From a virus, in the IMG/VR virus record IMGVR_UViG_3300049830_000305, positions 1-21,048 of that record: 21,048 bases of DNA; one strand, 5' to 3'. This document shows, piece after piece, positions 1 through 7,380 of the stretch. Under the pieces are notes generated by a model, which was not told where the DNA came from, did no database searches, and saw nothing but the letters and a program-made list of their open reading frames with translations. A program made the position numbers and the translations under genes. The first letter of the stretch is position 1. The number at the start of each line of letters is the position of its first letter.

Positions 1-353
1 TTCCAGCGCAGCAGCCCAGCGGCGGGGAGGTGCCACTCGGCGCAATCATCAACGGACGTGAGCACGCACGTCGATTGGTTGAGAGCTACGGCTTTTCCGA
101 TCTGGCTGATCACAGGCTGGAACTGTGCACAGACTGGGTCGAATTTCTCCGGTGTTTTGAGCACTTGGCAAGTTACGTGCAGCACGCCACCCCCGCACCA
201 GCCGCGCAGCCGATGACGGATGAGCAAGTAGCCCACGGCTACGCAAACTGCAGGATCAATAGTTCTCCGGCCTCCGTTTGGTTCGAGGCCGGCATCCGCC
301 ACGCCGAAGCCCACCACGGCATCAACGCCCAGGCCAGCGAAGGGGGTGCGTGA
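1..353 (+). CDS. Phage hypothetical protein, 5' end possibly outside the window
   Basis: I do not recognise a function. The frame is open to the left edge, so the gene may begin upstream; the first start inside the window is the GTG at 30, giving 107 residues. The second half (from MTDEQVAHGYANC) looks like the small MTDE...-type proteins often found in phage early operons of Burkholderiales. An Ala/Pro-rich linker (residues 53-60) separates two short helical parts, so this may be a linker-joined two-part protein. Its TGA (351-353) overlaps the ATG of the next gene by one base, so the two are translationally coupled. It is the first of three overlapping plus-strand genes. Confidence 0.6.
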   Translation, partial: PAQQPSGGEVPLGAIINGREHARRLVESYGFSDLADHRLELCTDWVEFLRCFEHLASYVQHATPAPAAQPMTDEQVAHGYANCRINSSPASVWFEAGIRHAEAHHGINAQASEGGA

Positions 354-955
354 TGGAGCAGCAATATGAACTCCTGTCGCTTGACCACGTCCCGTTCCAG
401 CCACCAAGAAAGGGGACGCCAGGCGAAGGCATTTTCCTGAGTTTGTGGCGCGATTACTTGGCCGCTGATAGAAACCGCCTGAGTGCCATCCTGCGCACTG
501 TCGGCGTACCCACGCAGCGTGATGCCAGCATCTGCGCCTCATTCATGACGTTCATGGGCTGCAACGGCGGGCATTGCTTCACGCTCGAAGCGCTGCGCCT
601 AACTGAAAAGCTGGGCGGCCCTTACCGTGGCTTTATGGCCGCATGGGCTCTGGAGAACAACCGCAGCACTGGCGTGAACCACGGCCTGCGCAGCATCGAG
701 TACATGCTAGCTGAGCAGCATCCGATTGATCACGGTCGCTTTAACTCTGGCTCAGTCAATTGGGGCCTGGTGCCAGATGTCACCATGCGTGACACCGATG
801 TAGTTGAGGCGATGGTTGAGTGGTGGTCTGGCGGTGACGCCGGAATCATCCGTGAGATCGCTGAGCCACTTATTAAGGCCGCCAACCAGAAGGCCTGGAG
901 CGACTTGTTCGCCAAACGCGAAGCCACCCACCCCACCAAGGAGCCCACCAAATGA
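353..955 (+). CDS. Phage hypothetical protein, 200 aa
   Basis: The chosen start is the ATG at 353, which overlaps the upstream stop in TGATG; a longer frame back to 278 would run inside the preceding gene and is less likely. The protein is soluble, with no signal peptide or membrane segment. The middle has conserved-looking aromatic and glycine-rich stretches (FMTFMGCNGGHCF near residues 64-76, then a helical WALENNRSTGVNHGLRS stretch). A charged C-terminal tail is rich in Lys, Pro and Thr. I do not recognise a family. Its stop overlaps the following ATG (ATGA at 952-955), so it belongs to a compact phage-type operon with both neighbours. Confidence 0.75.
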   Translation: MEQQYELLSLDHVPFQPPRKGTPGEGIFLSLWRDYLAADRNRLSAILRTVGVPTQRDASICASFMTFMGCNGGHCFTLEALRLTEKLGGPYRGFMAAWALENNRSTGVNHGLRSIEYMLAEQHPIDHGRFNSGSVNWGLVPDVTMRDTDVVEAMVEWWSGGDAGIIREIAEPLIKAANQKAWSDLFAKREATHPTKEPTK

Positions 956-1188
956 GCCGGGCCAACCTCGCCGCCGTGACCTTCCTGGTCCACCAGGCTG
1001 ATCGCACAACCCGCGAGGTGGCCGACATCATGGGCGTGGTGAATGATCAGCGTATCGCTGCATGGTTCAAGGCATTGGAAGCCGAGGGCCTGATTGAGCG
1101 CAAGGGCGTCCGCGATACTGGCCAGACAAGGCCGAAGCCGGTTGTTTTCGGGTGGGTGCGCACCAGGCGTGCGGACAGCGCTATTTGA
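952..1188 (+). CDS. Small winged helix-turn-helix protein, 78 aa
   Basis: Likely a DNA-binding regulator or DNA-transaction accessory protein acting in the cytoplasm. Residues 3-60 read as a compact winged helix: TFLVHQADRTTREVADIMGV gives the first helices and helix-turn-helix. DQRIAAWFKALEAEGLIERKG is the recognition helix followed by a wing, and VVFGW is a last strand. The pattern 'R T T R E V A D I ... L E A E G L I E R' is that of MarR- or replication-initiator-like wHTH folds, but the length (78) is too short for a full MarR protein. It is coupled to the upstream gene by ATGA. The stop codon lies inside a palindrome (1183-1200) that may control the next gene. The HTH call is inference from pattern; the target is unknown. 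Confidence 0.75.
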   Translation: MSRANLAAVTFLVHQADRTTREVADIMGVVNDQRIAAWFKALEAEGLIERKGVRDTGQTRPKPVVFGWVRTRRADSAI

Positions 1189-1200
1189 TCTGAGTCAAAT
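1183..1200 (+). promoter_or_regulatory. FNR/Anr-box-like palindrome upstream of the AraC gene
   Basis: ATTTGA-TCTGAG-TCAAAT is a perfect inverted repeat with 6-base arms. Its core TTGATCTGAGTCAA (1185-1198) matches 9 of the 10 fixed bases of the FNR/Anr consensus TTGAT-N4-ATCAA. It is centred about 41 bases before the ATG at 1233. It overlaps the stop codon of the preceding gene. If it worked as a class II activator site (centre near -41.5), transcription would start at about the ATG, implying an almost leaderless mRNA. It could instead be a repressor site or the site of another protein. Confidence 0.5.
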
Positions 1201-1232
1201 TCTTCATGTCGCTGTCTGTTTAGGTGGCGTGC

Positions 1233-2090
1233 ATGATTAATTTTGAGTCAATTGTTAAGTACCTTGCCGGCACTGATCGTACTGACATCGACATCGGCGG
1301 CATGACATTACACGTCATCCGAAACAGCCCGGGCCCTGAGACTATCAGGGTACCGGAGCACTCTGTTTTCGTATCAGAGTCCGACGTGACAGCGACCTAC
1401 GCATGGAACGGGGCAACCCAGCCACCAATAGACCGGTACCCAGGTATGTGCCTGTTCTTGCCGGCGAACAACCTACTGTCGTGTGAGCACGCGTCGACGC
1501 CATTCAGCGAGACCATCATCAGAATACCCGAGCCTGCACTGCGCATGGCGTCGCGCGGTGAGGTCAATTTTGAAAGGCTGCCTTGGCGCTTCGACGTCGC
1601 GCCGGTCTCAAGCGTTTATGGCATCGCCAAAGCGTTCATCAACCTGGTGCTGTCTGAGAACCCTCCTCCCCTCCTAATTGAAGCCATGTCGGTTGCGGTG
1701 AAGGTGTCAGTAGTATGCGGACTCGCACCCCAGGAAACACGAGCTCAAGTCGTCAGCACCCAGGGACTGACCCATATCCGGCGCCGGCGCGTGCAGGAAT
1801 ACATCGAGCAGAACATCGGTCGACAGATCACAGTCGAGGAGATGGCCAGGGTGGCGGCCATGAGCACCCACCACTTCAACCGGTCATTCAAGGTCTCGAT
1901 GGGCGTGTCACCGGCTCGCTATCTATGGACTCGTCGCGTTGAAAAGGCCAAGCGCCTGCTGTCGAACACTCACACGCCGATCGCCGCGGTGGCGATGGCG
2001 TGTGGGTTCAGAAGTCAAAGCCACTTCACCACGTCGTTCAAGCAGGTCACCCAGGTGACGCCAGCGGCGTGGCGCAAGGCCAAAAACTGA
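1233..2090 (+). CDS. AraC/XylS-family transcriptional regulator, 285 aa
   Basis: A cytoplasmic DNA-binding activator. The C-terminal ~100 residues hold the two classical AraC helix-turn-helix units: ITVEEMARVAAMSTHHFNRSF, then IAAVAMACGFRSQSHFTTSFK followed by the typical VTPAAWRK ending. The N-terminal ~180 residues are a diverged sensor domain rich in beta strands, with a PGMCLFLPANN turn like cupin-type effector domains; the ligand is unknown. ATG 1233 is preferred over GTG 1224 because AGGTGG lies five bases before it. Length is normal for the family (about 250-320). AraC regulators are uncommon in phage genomes. With its own FNR-like site upstream and a hairpin at its stop, it looks like an autonomous cargo gene acquired from a bacterium. 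Family assignment is secure; regulon and effector are not predictable. Confidence 0.93.
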   Translation: MINFESIVKYLAGTDRTDIDIGGMTLHVIRNSPGPETIRVPEHSVFVSESDVTATYAWNGATQPPIDRYPGMCLFLPANNLLSCEHASTPFSETIIRIPEPALRMASRGEVNFERLPWRFDVAPVSSVYGIAKAFINLVLSENPPPLLIEAMSVAVKVSVVCGLAPQETRAQVVSTQGLTHIRRRRVQEYIEQNIGRQITVEEMARVAAMSTHHFNRSFKVSMGVSPARYLWTRRVEKAKRLLSNTHTPIAAVAMACGFRSQSHFTTSFKQVTQVTPAAWRKAKN

Positions 2091-2104
2091 TACTAAATCA
2101 GTTT
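2084..2104 (+). terminator. Hairpin overlapping the AraC stop codon
   Basis: AAACTGAT-ACTAA-ATCAGTTT is a perfect 8-bp stem with a five-base loop; the TGA stop (2088-2090) is inside the left arm. No long T run follows except the TTT of the arm itself, so it may be a weak terminator or an mRNA end-stabilising hairpin. Similar CTGAT/ATCAG or TCTGA/TCAGA hairpins lie just after three other stop codons in the window. Confidence 0.4.
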
Positions 2105-2159
2105 CAGAAGGCGCCTAAGTCCGCACCACCAGCCAACTTTCCGGCCGCGCGTGCCATCC

Positions 2160-2181
2160 TTGGGCGCAGGTTGGGCGCAAA
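2160..2181 (+). repeat. Dispersed GGGCGC-N5-GGGCGC element, copy a
   Basis: GGGCGC (2162-2167), spacer AGGTT, GGGCGC (2173-2178), followed by AAA. It lies 72 bases after the AraC stop, in the same orientation as that gene. Function unknown; one of seven copies. Confidence 0.7.
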
Positions 2182-2199
2182 CACTCACCACAACGGAAA

Positions 2200-2227
2200 C
2201 GGGGACCAGCACAAAGTCCGGTCCCCG
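2200..2227 (-). terminator. Probable terminator of the Ig-like gene
   Basis: CGGGGACC (2200-2207) pairs perfectly with GGTCCCCG (2220-2227) around a 12-base loop. Read on the minus strand the stem begins 16 bases after the TAA of the Ig-like gene and is followed by TTTCCGTT, a weak T tract. It also lies between two convergent genes and could stop transcription from the AraC side. Confidence 0.5.
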
Positions 2228-2243
2228 TCCGTGGCAGCGGTGC

Positions 2244-2558
2244 TTACGACAGCGTGACAGCAACCGATGCAGGAACATCGACGGTCACAGTGGCTGGGGC
2301 TGCATCATCGGCGATGACGAAAGCATCGGACGACACGGGCGAGCCGATCACAACACCATCGGCATCCAGGCGGACAGCGGACACGGTGTAGGTGCCGGCG
2401 GCCACATCGGGGAAGCTCACATTGGTGTCCACGGTGTCTTGCGACGACACGACGGCGCCAGAGGCATCCACCAGGGCAACGCGGAAGTTACCGGGCACGG
2501 TGCCGTGAGGCGCCTCAGCGGAGGCAAGGGTCAAGACTGCAGAAACGGTTTTGCTCAT
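2244..2558 (-). CDS. Small Ig-like beta-sandwich phage protein, 104 aa
   Basis: Probably a small virion-surface or decoration-type protein; no enzyme motif is present. Residues 1-75 alternate hydrophobic and polar residues in strands, with DVAAGTYTVSAVRLDADG, a signature of carboxypeptidase-regulatory or Ig-like beta sandwiches ('...PAGTYTV...'). The C-terminus is an Ala/Val/Thr-rich strand region. It has no signal peptide. The ATG at 2558 is chosen because GGAG lies six bases upstream; a longer frame to 2588 lacks such a site. The gene stands alone on the minus strand, with its own TGTCGTGACG motif about 53 bases upstream and a hairpin downstream, so it is probably a single-gene transcript. 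The fold is inferred and the role is a guess. Confidence 0.7.
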   Translation of the reverse strand: MSKTVSAVLTLASAEAPHGTVPGNFRVALVDASGAVVSSQDTVDTNVSFPDVAAGTYTVSAVRLDADGVVIGSPVSSDAFVIADDAAPATVTVDVPASVAVTLS

Positions 2559-2612
2559 AGAAGGCTCCAAGAAGATGACAAAAGTCAATCAGGACAGAGC
2601 CCCAACTGTCTC

Positions 2613-2622
2613 GTCACGACAT
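2613..2622 (-). promoter_or_regulatory. TGTCGTGACG motif upstream of the Ig-like gene
   Basis: On the minus strand the sequence reads TGTCGTGACGAGACA, ending about 54 bases before the ATG at 2558. It also forms TGTC...GACA dyad symmetry. The same 10-mer precedes two other minus-strand genes. A promoter or activator site is inferred from position only. Confidence 0.45.
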
Positions 2623-2684
2623 CGAGGACGGTAAAACTTAACGTTTAGCAACAGATGCCAAGGCTGATTAGCACCAGGCCCAAA

Positions 2685-2716
2685 GCCGCGCCAATGCTGG
2701 TTTTTTTCGGCGCGGC
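2685..2716 (+). terminator. GC-rich inverted repeat with T tract
   Basis: GCCGCGCC (2685-2692) and GGCGCGGC (2709-2716) form a perfect 8-bp stem. The 16-base loop contains seven T, and the stem is followed by CCAGTTTTT on the plus strand. It has the form of an intrinsic terminator on the plus strand, yet no plus-strand gene ends nearby. It immediately precedes GGGCGC copy b, so it may be the remnant of a lost gene's 3' end or insulate the methyltransferase promoter. Confidence 0.45.
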
Positions 2717-2725
2717 CAGTTTTTC

Positions 2726-2742
2726 GGGCGCGTATCGGGCGC
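2726..2742 (+). repeat. Dispersed GGGCGC-N5-GGGCGC element, copy b
   Basis: GGGCGC, spacer GTATC, GGGCGC, then AA. It sits behind a hairpin and T run, about 100 bases before the methyltransferase start, in the same orientation as that gene. It is the only intergenic copy not placed after the stop of a same-strand gene. Confidence 0.75.
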
Positions 2743-2787
2743 AACATCTTTTTTGATCACGCAACGTCACGCGATGCTTTAATCAAA

Positions 2788-2793
2788 TATAAT
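2788..2793 (+). promoter_or_regulatory. -10 box of the methyltransferase promoter
   Basis: A perfect TATAAT lies about 50 bases before the ATG at 2842. The -35 region at 17 bp spacing (about 2765-2770, CGTCAC) is a poor match and overlaps a CGTCACG heptamer, so the promoter may need an activator. Confidence 0.5.
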
Positions 2794-2841
2794 CAGTGAC
2801 AACAAAATCCATAGCCACGAAACAACGTGGCTTCACTGACT

Positions 2842-4497
2842 ATGAAATTCGGAAGTGTTTGCTCAGGCATTGAAGCCGCGAGCGTTGCTTGGGATCCACT
2901 TGGATGGAAAGACGCCTGGCTCGCCGAGATTGAAAAATTTCCCAGCGCGGTTCTGGCTCACCACTACCCAGACGTGCCGAACCTAGGCAATATGACAGCC
3001 CTACCCCAGCGCATCCGATCCGGTGAGATTGAAGCACCTGACATTTTCTGCGGTGGCACGCCATGCCAAGCCTTTTCAGTCGCTGGTCTGCGCAAGTCAC
3101 TTGACGATGCGCGAGGCAACCTTTCTTTGACTTTTTGCGAGATAGCCAATGCAATTGACTCAGTTCGATCTGTTCGCGGAGAGCAACCCTCCATCGTCTT
3201 TTGGGAAAACGTCCCCGGCGTTCTCAACACCAAAGACAACGCATTCGGTTGCTTCCTTGCCGGACTTTCCGGCGAAGATGATCCTCTCATCGCGCCAGGG
3301 GGCAAATGGTCGAACGCTGGTCGAGTGCTGGGCCCCAAAAGAGCAGTCGCGTGGCGGGTGCTTGACGCCCAATATTTCGGAGTGGCCCAACGACGCCGAC
3401 GTGTGTTCGTTGTCGCAAGTGCTAGAGGTGGGTTCGATCCCGCCGCGGTACTTTTTGAGCGCGACGGCATGCGCCGGGATTCTGCGCCGAGCCGAGAAGC
3501 GAGGAAAGTCGCTCCCACCATCCCTTCACGGAGCTCTGCGGGCGGTGGCCTTGGAACAGACTTTGACTGCGACGGCGGCCTAATTCCATCGCTGGCGAAG
3601 TGCCTTACAACAGGCACCGCGCTGCGATACGACGCCGACACCGACACCATTTTGCCGGTGGCGCATACGTTGCGCGGCGAAGGCTTTGATGCTAGCGAGG
3701 ACGGAACGGGGCGTGGCACGCCGCTGGTGCCGGTGGCCTGCATCCATGCCGATGCTGTTGGCCGCTCCGGTGAGGCCATCACGCCGAGCCCTGACGCTGA
3801 AGGCCGCATTCGTCTGCGCAACCCGGGCATGGGCCTGATCGAAGACGGGACCAGTTACAACCTGATGGCGTCCGGGCAGCCGCATGCTGTTGTAGCCTTT
3901 GATACCACCCAGATCACCAGCGCAGCCAACTATAGCAACCCGAAGCCGGGCGATGCATGCCACCCGCTTGCCGCAGGGGCGCATCCACCTGCGATTGCTT
4001 TCCACCCCACACAAGACCCGATCAGCAGCACAGACGGGACGACGCACGGTCTGGGGTGCGGTTCGTCTGGCGGGCAGGCGAGCATCGCAGTGGCGGTTGC
4101 CCTGCGAGGTCGCGAGGGTGGCGCGACTGCAGAACTTGGTGACGAGGTGCAGAACTGCCTGCGTGCTTCTAGCGGTGGTGGCGACAAGCCGCACGTTCTG
4201 ACGGCCATGCAAGTGCGCCGCCTCACCCCGCGCGAGTGCGAGCGCCTTCAAGGCTTCCCCGACGACTACACTCTGATCCCATACGGGCGGGCGATCAAGG
4301 CCGAGAAGCTGGAGTGCGACTGGATCAAGTACCTGATGCGCGGTGGCGTGATGACCTTTGAGCAATGCGCTAGGGCGGCGGCGGACGGCCCGCGCTACAA
4401 GGCGCTCGGAAACTCGTGGGCGGTGCCAAACGTGGCTTGGATCGGTCGCCGGATTGATGCCGCTCTGAAGTCACCAGCCACTCAATCTGTTGACTAA
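2842..4497 (+). CDS. C5-cytosine DNA methyltransferase, 551 aa
   Basis: Transfers a methyl group from S-adenosylmethionine to C5 of cytosine in a short DNA target. Motif I FGSVCSGIEAA is at residues 3-13, and the catalytic motif IV GGTPCQAFS has Cys near 75. Motif VI is WENV (121-124) and motif VIII is QRRRR (183-187). Motif IX, LTPRECERLQGFPDDY, is near 460, and motif X, ALGNSWAVPNVAWI, near 520. Between VIII and IX lies an unusually long ~250-residue variable region (TLRGEGF...GTGRGTPLVPVA and similar), the target-recognition part typical of phage enzymes. The start at ATG 2842 gives the usual MKFGSVCSGIE beginning; GTG 2827 is possible and neither has a clear ribosome site. No restriction nuclease is adjacent, so it is probably an orphan enzyme protecting phage DNA from host restriction. 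The target sequence cannot be read from the protein. Confidence 0.95.
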   Translation: MKFGSVCSGIEAASVAWDPLGWKDAWLAEIEKFPSAVLAHHYPDVPNLGNMTALPQRIRSGEIEAPDIFCGGTPCQAFSVAGLRKSLDDARGNLSLTFCEIANAIDSVRSVRGEQPSIVFWENVPGVLNTKDNAFGCFLAGLSGEDDPLIAPGGKWSNAGRVLGPKRAVAWRVLDAQYFGVAQRRRRVFVVASARGGFDPAAVLFERDGMRRDSAPSREARKVAPTIPSRSSAGGGLGTDFDCDGGLIPSLAKCLTTGTALRYDADTDTILPVAHTLRGEGFDASEDGTGRGTPLVPVACIHADAVGRSGEAITPSPDAEGRIRLRNPGMGLIEDGTSYNLMASGQPHAVVAFDTTQITSAANYSNPKPGDACHPLAAGAHPPAIAFHPTQDPISSTDGTTHGLGCGSSGGQASIAVAVALRGREGGATAELGDEVQNCLRASSGGGDKPHVLTAMQVRRLTPRECERLQGFPDDYTLIPYGRAIKAEKLECDWIKYLMRGGVMTFEQCARAAADGPRYKALGNSWAVPNVAWIGRRIDAALKSPATQSVD

Positions 4498-4498
4498 C

Positions 4499-4531
4499 AA
4501 GGCTCGCACCAGTGAAAACTGGTCGGGCCTT
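4499..4531. terminator. Strong two-part hairpin between the methyltransferase and terminase genes
   Basis: Outer stem AAGGCTCG / CGGGCCTT (one G-U pair), a small internal loop, then CCAGT-GAAA-ACTGG with a GNRA tetraloop. It starts two bases after the methyltransferase stop and lies downstream of the convergent terminase gene as well, so it could serve both. No long T tract is present on either side. Confidence 0.55.
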
Positions 4532-4535
4532 GAAC

Positions 4536-4555
4536 TTTGGGCGCGTATAGGGCGC
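4536..4555 (+). repeat. Dispersed GGGCGC-N5-GGGCGC element, copy c
   Basis: TTTGGGCGC, GTATA, GGGCGC: the best match to the consensus. It is 42 bases after the methyltransferase stop, in the same orientation. It abuts the TGA (4558-4556) of the terminase gene on the other strand. Confidence 0.8.
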
Positions 4556-6658
4556 TCAGCGCGCCTTGACGAACAGGACGCAACTCACGTCACGGGCACC
4601 GACCTGCAATTGTCGATCCTCACACATGCCGGTCTCGGGATCGAACGCGCTGCACCGGCCACACACCCCGGATGGCAACTCCTCCATCATGCTGGCCACG
4701 GCCGTGGGCAGACCGTGCATGTTCATCGACTCGGCTTTGCTTCGCATCTCGGCCACCTGTGACCCCCCTTCTGGGATGATGAATGTGCTGGTGCCGTGGG
4801 CCCGCGACCAAGCAACATCGCACAACTGATTGGCGTAGCTGAAATGCGGATCGATTTTGATCTTGCGAACGACGCGCTTGTACTTGTTTGTCGTCGCCTC
4901 TTTGCCCGCAGCATCCTTAACCTTCTCCACCACCAACGCGGTCTTGGTGAAGTGCTCAAACGCCCTGGGTGCTATTGCGGCGCGGCCCTTGACGCCATTG
5001 TCGATCACGTCTTGCGTGAGTTCCTGGGGATCTGGGAACAAGCATGATGGCACCTTTGAGGTGAAGCGGGAGAACGATGCCTGCATGCACTTGAACTGGT
5101 CGGCCTTGACGGTGTAACGGGTTCTGTATTCCTCGTCAGTGCGACGGTCAGATACATCGACCTTGGGCCCATCGCCCCAGTGGACCATGTCATCGGCCAA
5201 TTCACCAAAGCCGTTGCAGAGAAACACGCGTCTTGGGAAGCGAGCGGCGAAGCGCTGGGCCTCATTGAAATTGGGGTTAATTTCGATCACACACACCGCG
5301 ATGCCGTAGTCCGCCATCAACTCATCAAGCCGGGCAAACGGGTCGTCAGAGTAGATTTCCTCAAGATGAATGACGGCCTGGCGCCCATCTGGTAGGCGCT
5401 CCTTGATCACCACGACGTTAAATTGACCCATCTGGTCAACGCCCATGAATGCACCCTGAGCGCGCTTTTTCCATGAAATTCCAGCCAATCGACCAGCCTC
5501 AACGCAATTGGCCATGTGCTCCAGCGTGACGGGTATCTGATCAGGGTCAAGCCAAGGCTTACCAAGCACCCGGTTATAGAAGTTCTTCTTGTCGGTGGAT
5601 GTGATGAACTTGTCCCAAATTTCACTCGGCTCGATCGTTGGTGAGAGCATCTGAGGAAAGTGCGCTGATGTGATCCATGCCTCTGGGTTATCAGCCACCC
5701 ATTCGCCTCGCTGAGGATCATCAATCCAGTGCCCATTGGGACAGACGTAACGGTAAGTCCCAAGTTGGCCCGTCACCTTGTCGTGCGTCTTGGGATCAAA
5801 TTGGATGCTGGCTGGAAAATACTCGTCCAGTGGCGCACGCGATCCACACGTGGGGCACTCAGTGTGAAAACGATGCTGGGTGCCCAACTTGTACCAGTGG
5901 TGGATGTCTGCATCTGGCCAGTTTGCTGTGGAACCCATCAGGTTGTAGCGGTACTTGCTGGCTGAAAGACGCTCACGGGTTTTTTCCATTTGAGCGAGGG
6001 ACATCTCCTGAACCTCGTCAAACGTCAAAAAGTCCATCGGAAACGACTCGGTGGACGCCTTACCTGACGTCCAGGCAAACAAGAACAACGCCTCACCTAT
6101 GCGGCGTCGTCGCACATTGCCCTCACCTTGCTTACGGCCAGATCCGTCAGCTGCATCCTGAGTCATCAGGGAGTAGGCTTCAGGAACTGTTCGCACGATT
6201 GGCATGAACCGTTCTGTCGACTTGCCTTCAGCCAAGGCAATATCAGGTAGGAACATGCCGACCGTGCATGGAGCAAATTTCAGGCCCAAATAGATCGTGG
6301 CCAGCATCTCCATGACCGTGAAACCCACCTGCGTGCACTTCATCAGCACTAGCGTGCGCCTGAAAGCCTGCTCGCGTGTGGATGGGATCTGCTCATAGAG
6401 CCAGGCCATGGCTGGGCGGTCTTCGAGTGTGAACACCTTGCCGTCGACCTTGAGCCCATCGCGGCCCAGCTTCTCGCACCATTGCCTGAACGTCATACCC
6501 TCAGGGATCACATCCTTCTTGTCCAGCTTGAAGCCGGTCTTTTGCTCCAGCGCGGCGATCGCCTGCTGCAGGCCCATGTTGAAGTCAGGCATGGCCCGAC
6601 GGTTGCCACGGCCTAAGCCTGTGGCCTTGTAACCCTTGCCGTTAGGTGCGAAGGCCAT
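4556..6658 (-). CDS. Phage terminase large subunit, GpA family, 700 aa
   Basis: ATPase-nuclease that cuts concatemeric phage DNA and pumps it into the prohead. The ATPase half holds the Walker A-like region LVLMKCTQVGFT (103-114), the GpA-type variant without a classical P-loop. The Walker B strand is MDFLTFDEVQEM (208-219), followed by a motif III-like NLMGSTA (239-245). A zinc-finger-like insert has CPTCG (268-272) and CPNGH (306-310). The nuclease half has MGVDQMG (405-411) and VCVIEINPNFNEA (455-467), with acidic residues in RNase H-like positions. A C-terminal Cys cluster (CGRC near 666 and Cys at 679 and 693) may bind a second metal ion. The length fits lambda-like GpA (about 600-700). 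It starts three bases after the small subunit's stop and converges with the methyltransferase. Confidence 0.95.
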   Translation of the reverse strand: MAFAPNGKGYKATGLGRGNRRAMPDFNMGLQQAIAALEQKTGFKLDKKDVIPEGMTFRQWCEKLGRDGLKVDGKVFTLEDRPAMAWLYEQIPSTREQAFRRTLVLMKCTQVGFTVMEMLATIYLGLKFAPCTVGMFLPDIALAEGKSTERFMPIVRTVPEAYSLMTQDAADGSGRKQGEGNVRRRRIGEALFLFAWTSGKASTESFPMDFLTFDEVQEMSLAQMEKTRERLSASKYRYNLMGSTANWPDADIHHWYKLGTQHRFHTECPTCGSRAPLDEYFPASIQFDPKTHDKVTGQLGTYRYVCPNGHWIDDPQRGEWVADNPEAWITSAHFPQMLSPTIEPSEIWDKFITSTDKKNFYNRVLGKPWLDPDQIPVTLEHMANCVEAGRLAGISWKKRAQGAFMGVDQMGQFNVVVIKERLPDGRQAVIHLEEIYSDDPFARLDELMADYGIAVCVIEINPNFNEAQRFAARFPRRVFLCNGFGELADDMVHWGDGPKVDVSDRRTDEEYRTRYTVKADQFKCMQASFSRFTSKVPSCLFPDPQELTQDVIDNGVKGRAAIAPRAFEHFTKTALVVEKVKDAAGKEATTNKYKRVVRKIKIDPHFSYANQLCDVAWSRAHGTSTFIIPEGGSQVAEMRSKAESMNMHGLPTAVASMMEELPSGVCGRCSAFDPETGMCEDRQLQVGARDVSCVLFVKAR

Positions 6659-6661
6659 CGG

Positions 6662-7336
6662 TTAGACCTTCATCGACATTGTAAAACCCTGCTTTGAATT
6701 CAAATCTGCCAGGCGCTCCATGATGCGGCGCTGACACTCGGGAGACTCTTGGCCGATCTCGTCGATGATGGTCTCGTAGAAGTTTTGCATCGTGCGCAAG
6801 TCCCAAACCTCTTGCACGGCCTTGATGGCGGTCTCCAGCAAGCTGGCCCGGCGCACGATCGACTTGTCAAAGGCCGCCGGGTTGTTGATTTGCTCGACCA
6901 ACGCCCCGGTTTCCGGGTCAGGCCTGGTCTTCATGGCATAGGCACGCAGCTTTTGGGCGTCTGCATAAAGGGCGTGGATTTCAGCCACGAAGTCCAGATT
7001 CTGTAAGCCCGACTCGCCAGTGCGCGCGATGTAGCTCGGGCTGGGGGCGGCCGGCAAATGCTTGGCCACCTTGGTGGTGCCATTCTCCTCGGCCTCGACG
7101 CGCCGCGCATCCTTGGGCAGCTTCTTGACCTTCTGCACCAGCTTGGCTTTGGCGTTGATCAACTCAGGCCGCGGCACGTCCGCTTCTTTGGCCTGCTTGA
7201 TCCAGCGCCACTTGGTGGGCTCGGCCACGTCGGGGAACTGGTCAAGAACAACCTTCCAGTTGTTCGCGCCAACGGTCGACAGATGCTGCGCGACAGCAGC
7301 GAGGAAGGCGGATTTTTGAGGGTGGTCGGTAGCCAT
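6662..7336 (-). CDS. Probable terminase small subunit, 224 aa
   Basis: Expected to recognise the packaging site and recruit the large subunit. The assignment rests mainly on position: it ends three bases before the GpA-type large subunit. The N-terminal 75 residues are helical and basic, with WKVVLDQFPDVAEPTKWRWIKQAK resembling a helix-turn-helix that includes a Trp-rich recognition helix. A long helical middle and C-terminal part (about 110-224) would suit oligomerisation. A TTG 6 bases upstream (7342) is also in frame, but ATG 7336 is preferred. A small hairpin holding the TTCGTGACG motif lies 8-28 bases before the ATG. I am fairly sure of its phage nature and less sure of the exact family. 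Confidence 0.75.
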   Translation of the reverse strand: MATDHPQKSAFLAAVAQHLSTVGANNWKVVLDQFPDVAEPTKWRWIKQAKEADVPRPELINAKAKLVQKVKKLPKDARRVEAEENGTTKVAKHLPAAPSPSYIARTGESGLQNLDFVAEIHALYADAQKLRAYAMKTRPDPETGALVEQINNPAAFDKSIVRRASLLETAIKAVQEVWDLRTMQNFYETIIDEIGQESPECQRRIMERLADLNSKQGFTMSMKV

Positions 7337-7343
7337 GCGCAAA

Positions 7344-7364
7344 TGATAGCGTCACGAACTATCA
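7344..7364 (-). promoter_or_regulatory. TTCGTGACG motif in a hairpin upstream of the small terminase gene
   Basis: TGATAG / CTATCA form a perfect 6-bp stem whose nine-base loop reads TTCGTGACG on the minus strand. This is a variant of the TGTCGTGACG motif seen before three other genes. It ends eight bases before the ATG, so it could affect translation as well as transcription. Confidence 0.4.
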
Positions 7365-7380
7365 CCCATTACTCTCAGGC

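Larger units (their letters stand above)
2559..2841. other. Divergent control region between the Ig-like gene and the methyltransferase
   Basis: This spacer holds no convincing gene. From left to right it carries the TGTCGTGACG motif for the minus-strand gene, a perfect 8-bp inverted repeat (2685-2716) with T runs, copy b of the GGGCGC element, a CGTCACG heptamer (2765-2771) and a TATAAT box for the plus-strand methyltransferase. Confidence 0.6.

Noticed and set aside
2964-3830. Long minus-strand open frame (288 codons) opposite the methyltransferase gene
   Set aside because: It is antisense to a clear methyltransferase with all motifs. Its translation is Arg/Ser/Pro-rich without any domain; long antisense frames are common in GC-rich genes.
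3580-4365. Second long minus-strand frame opposite the methyltransferase
   Set aside because: Same reason: antisense shadow with Arg/Ala/His-rich composition and no recognisable motif.
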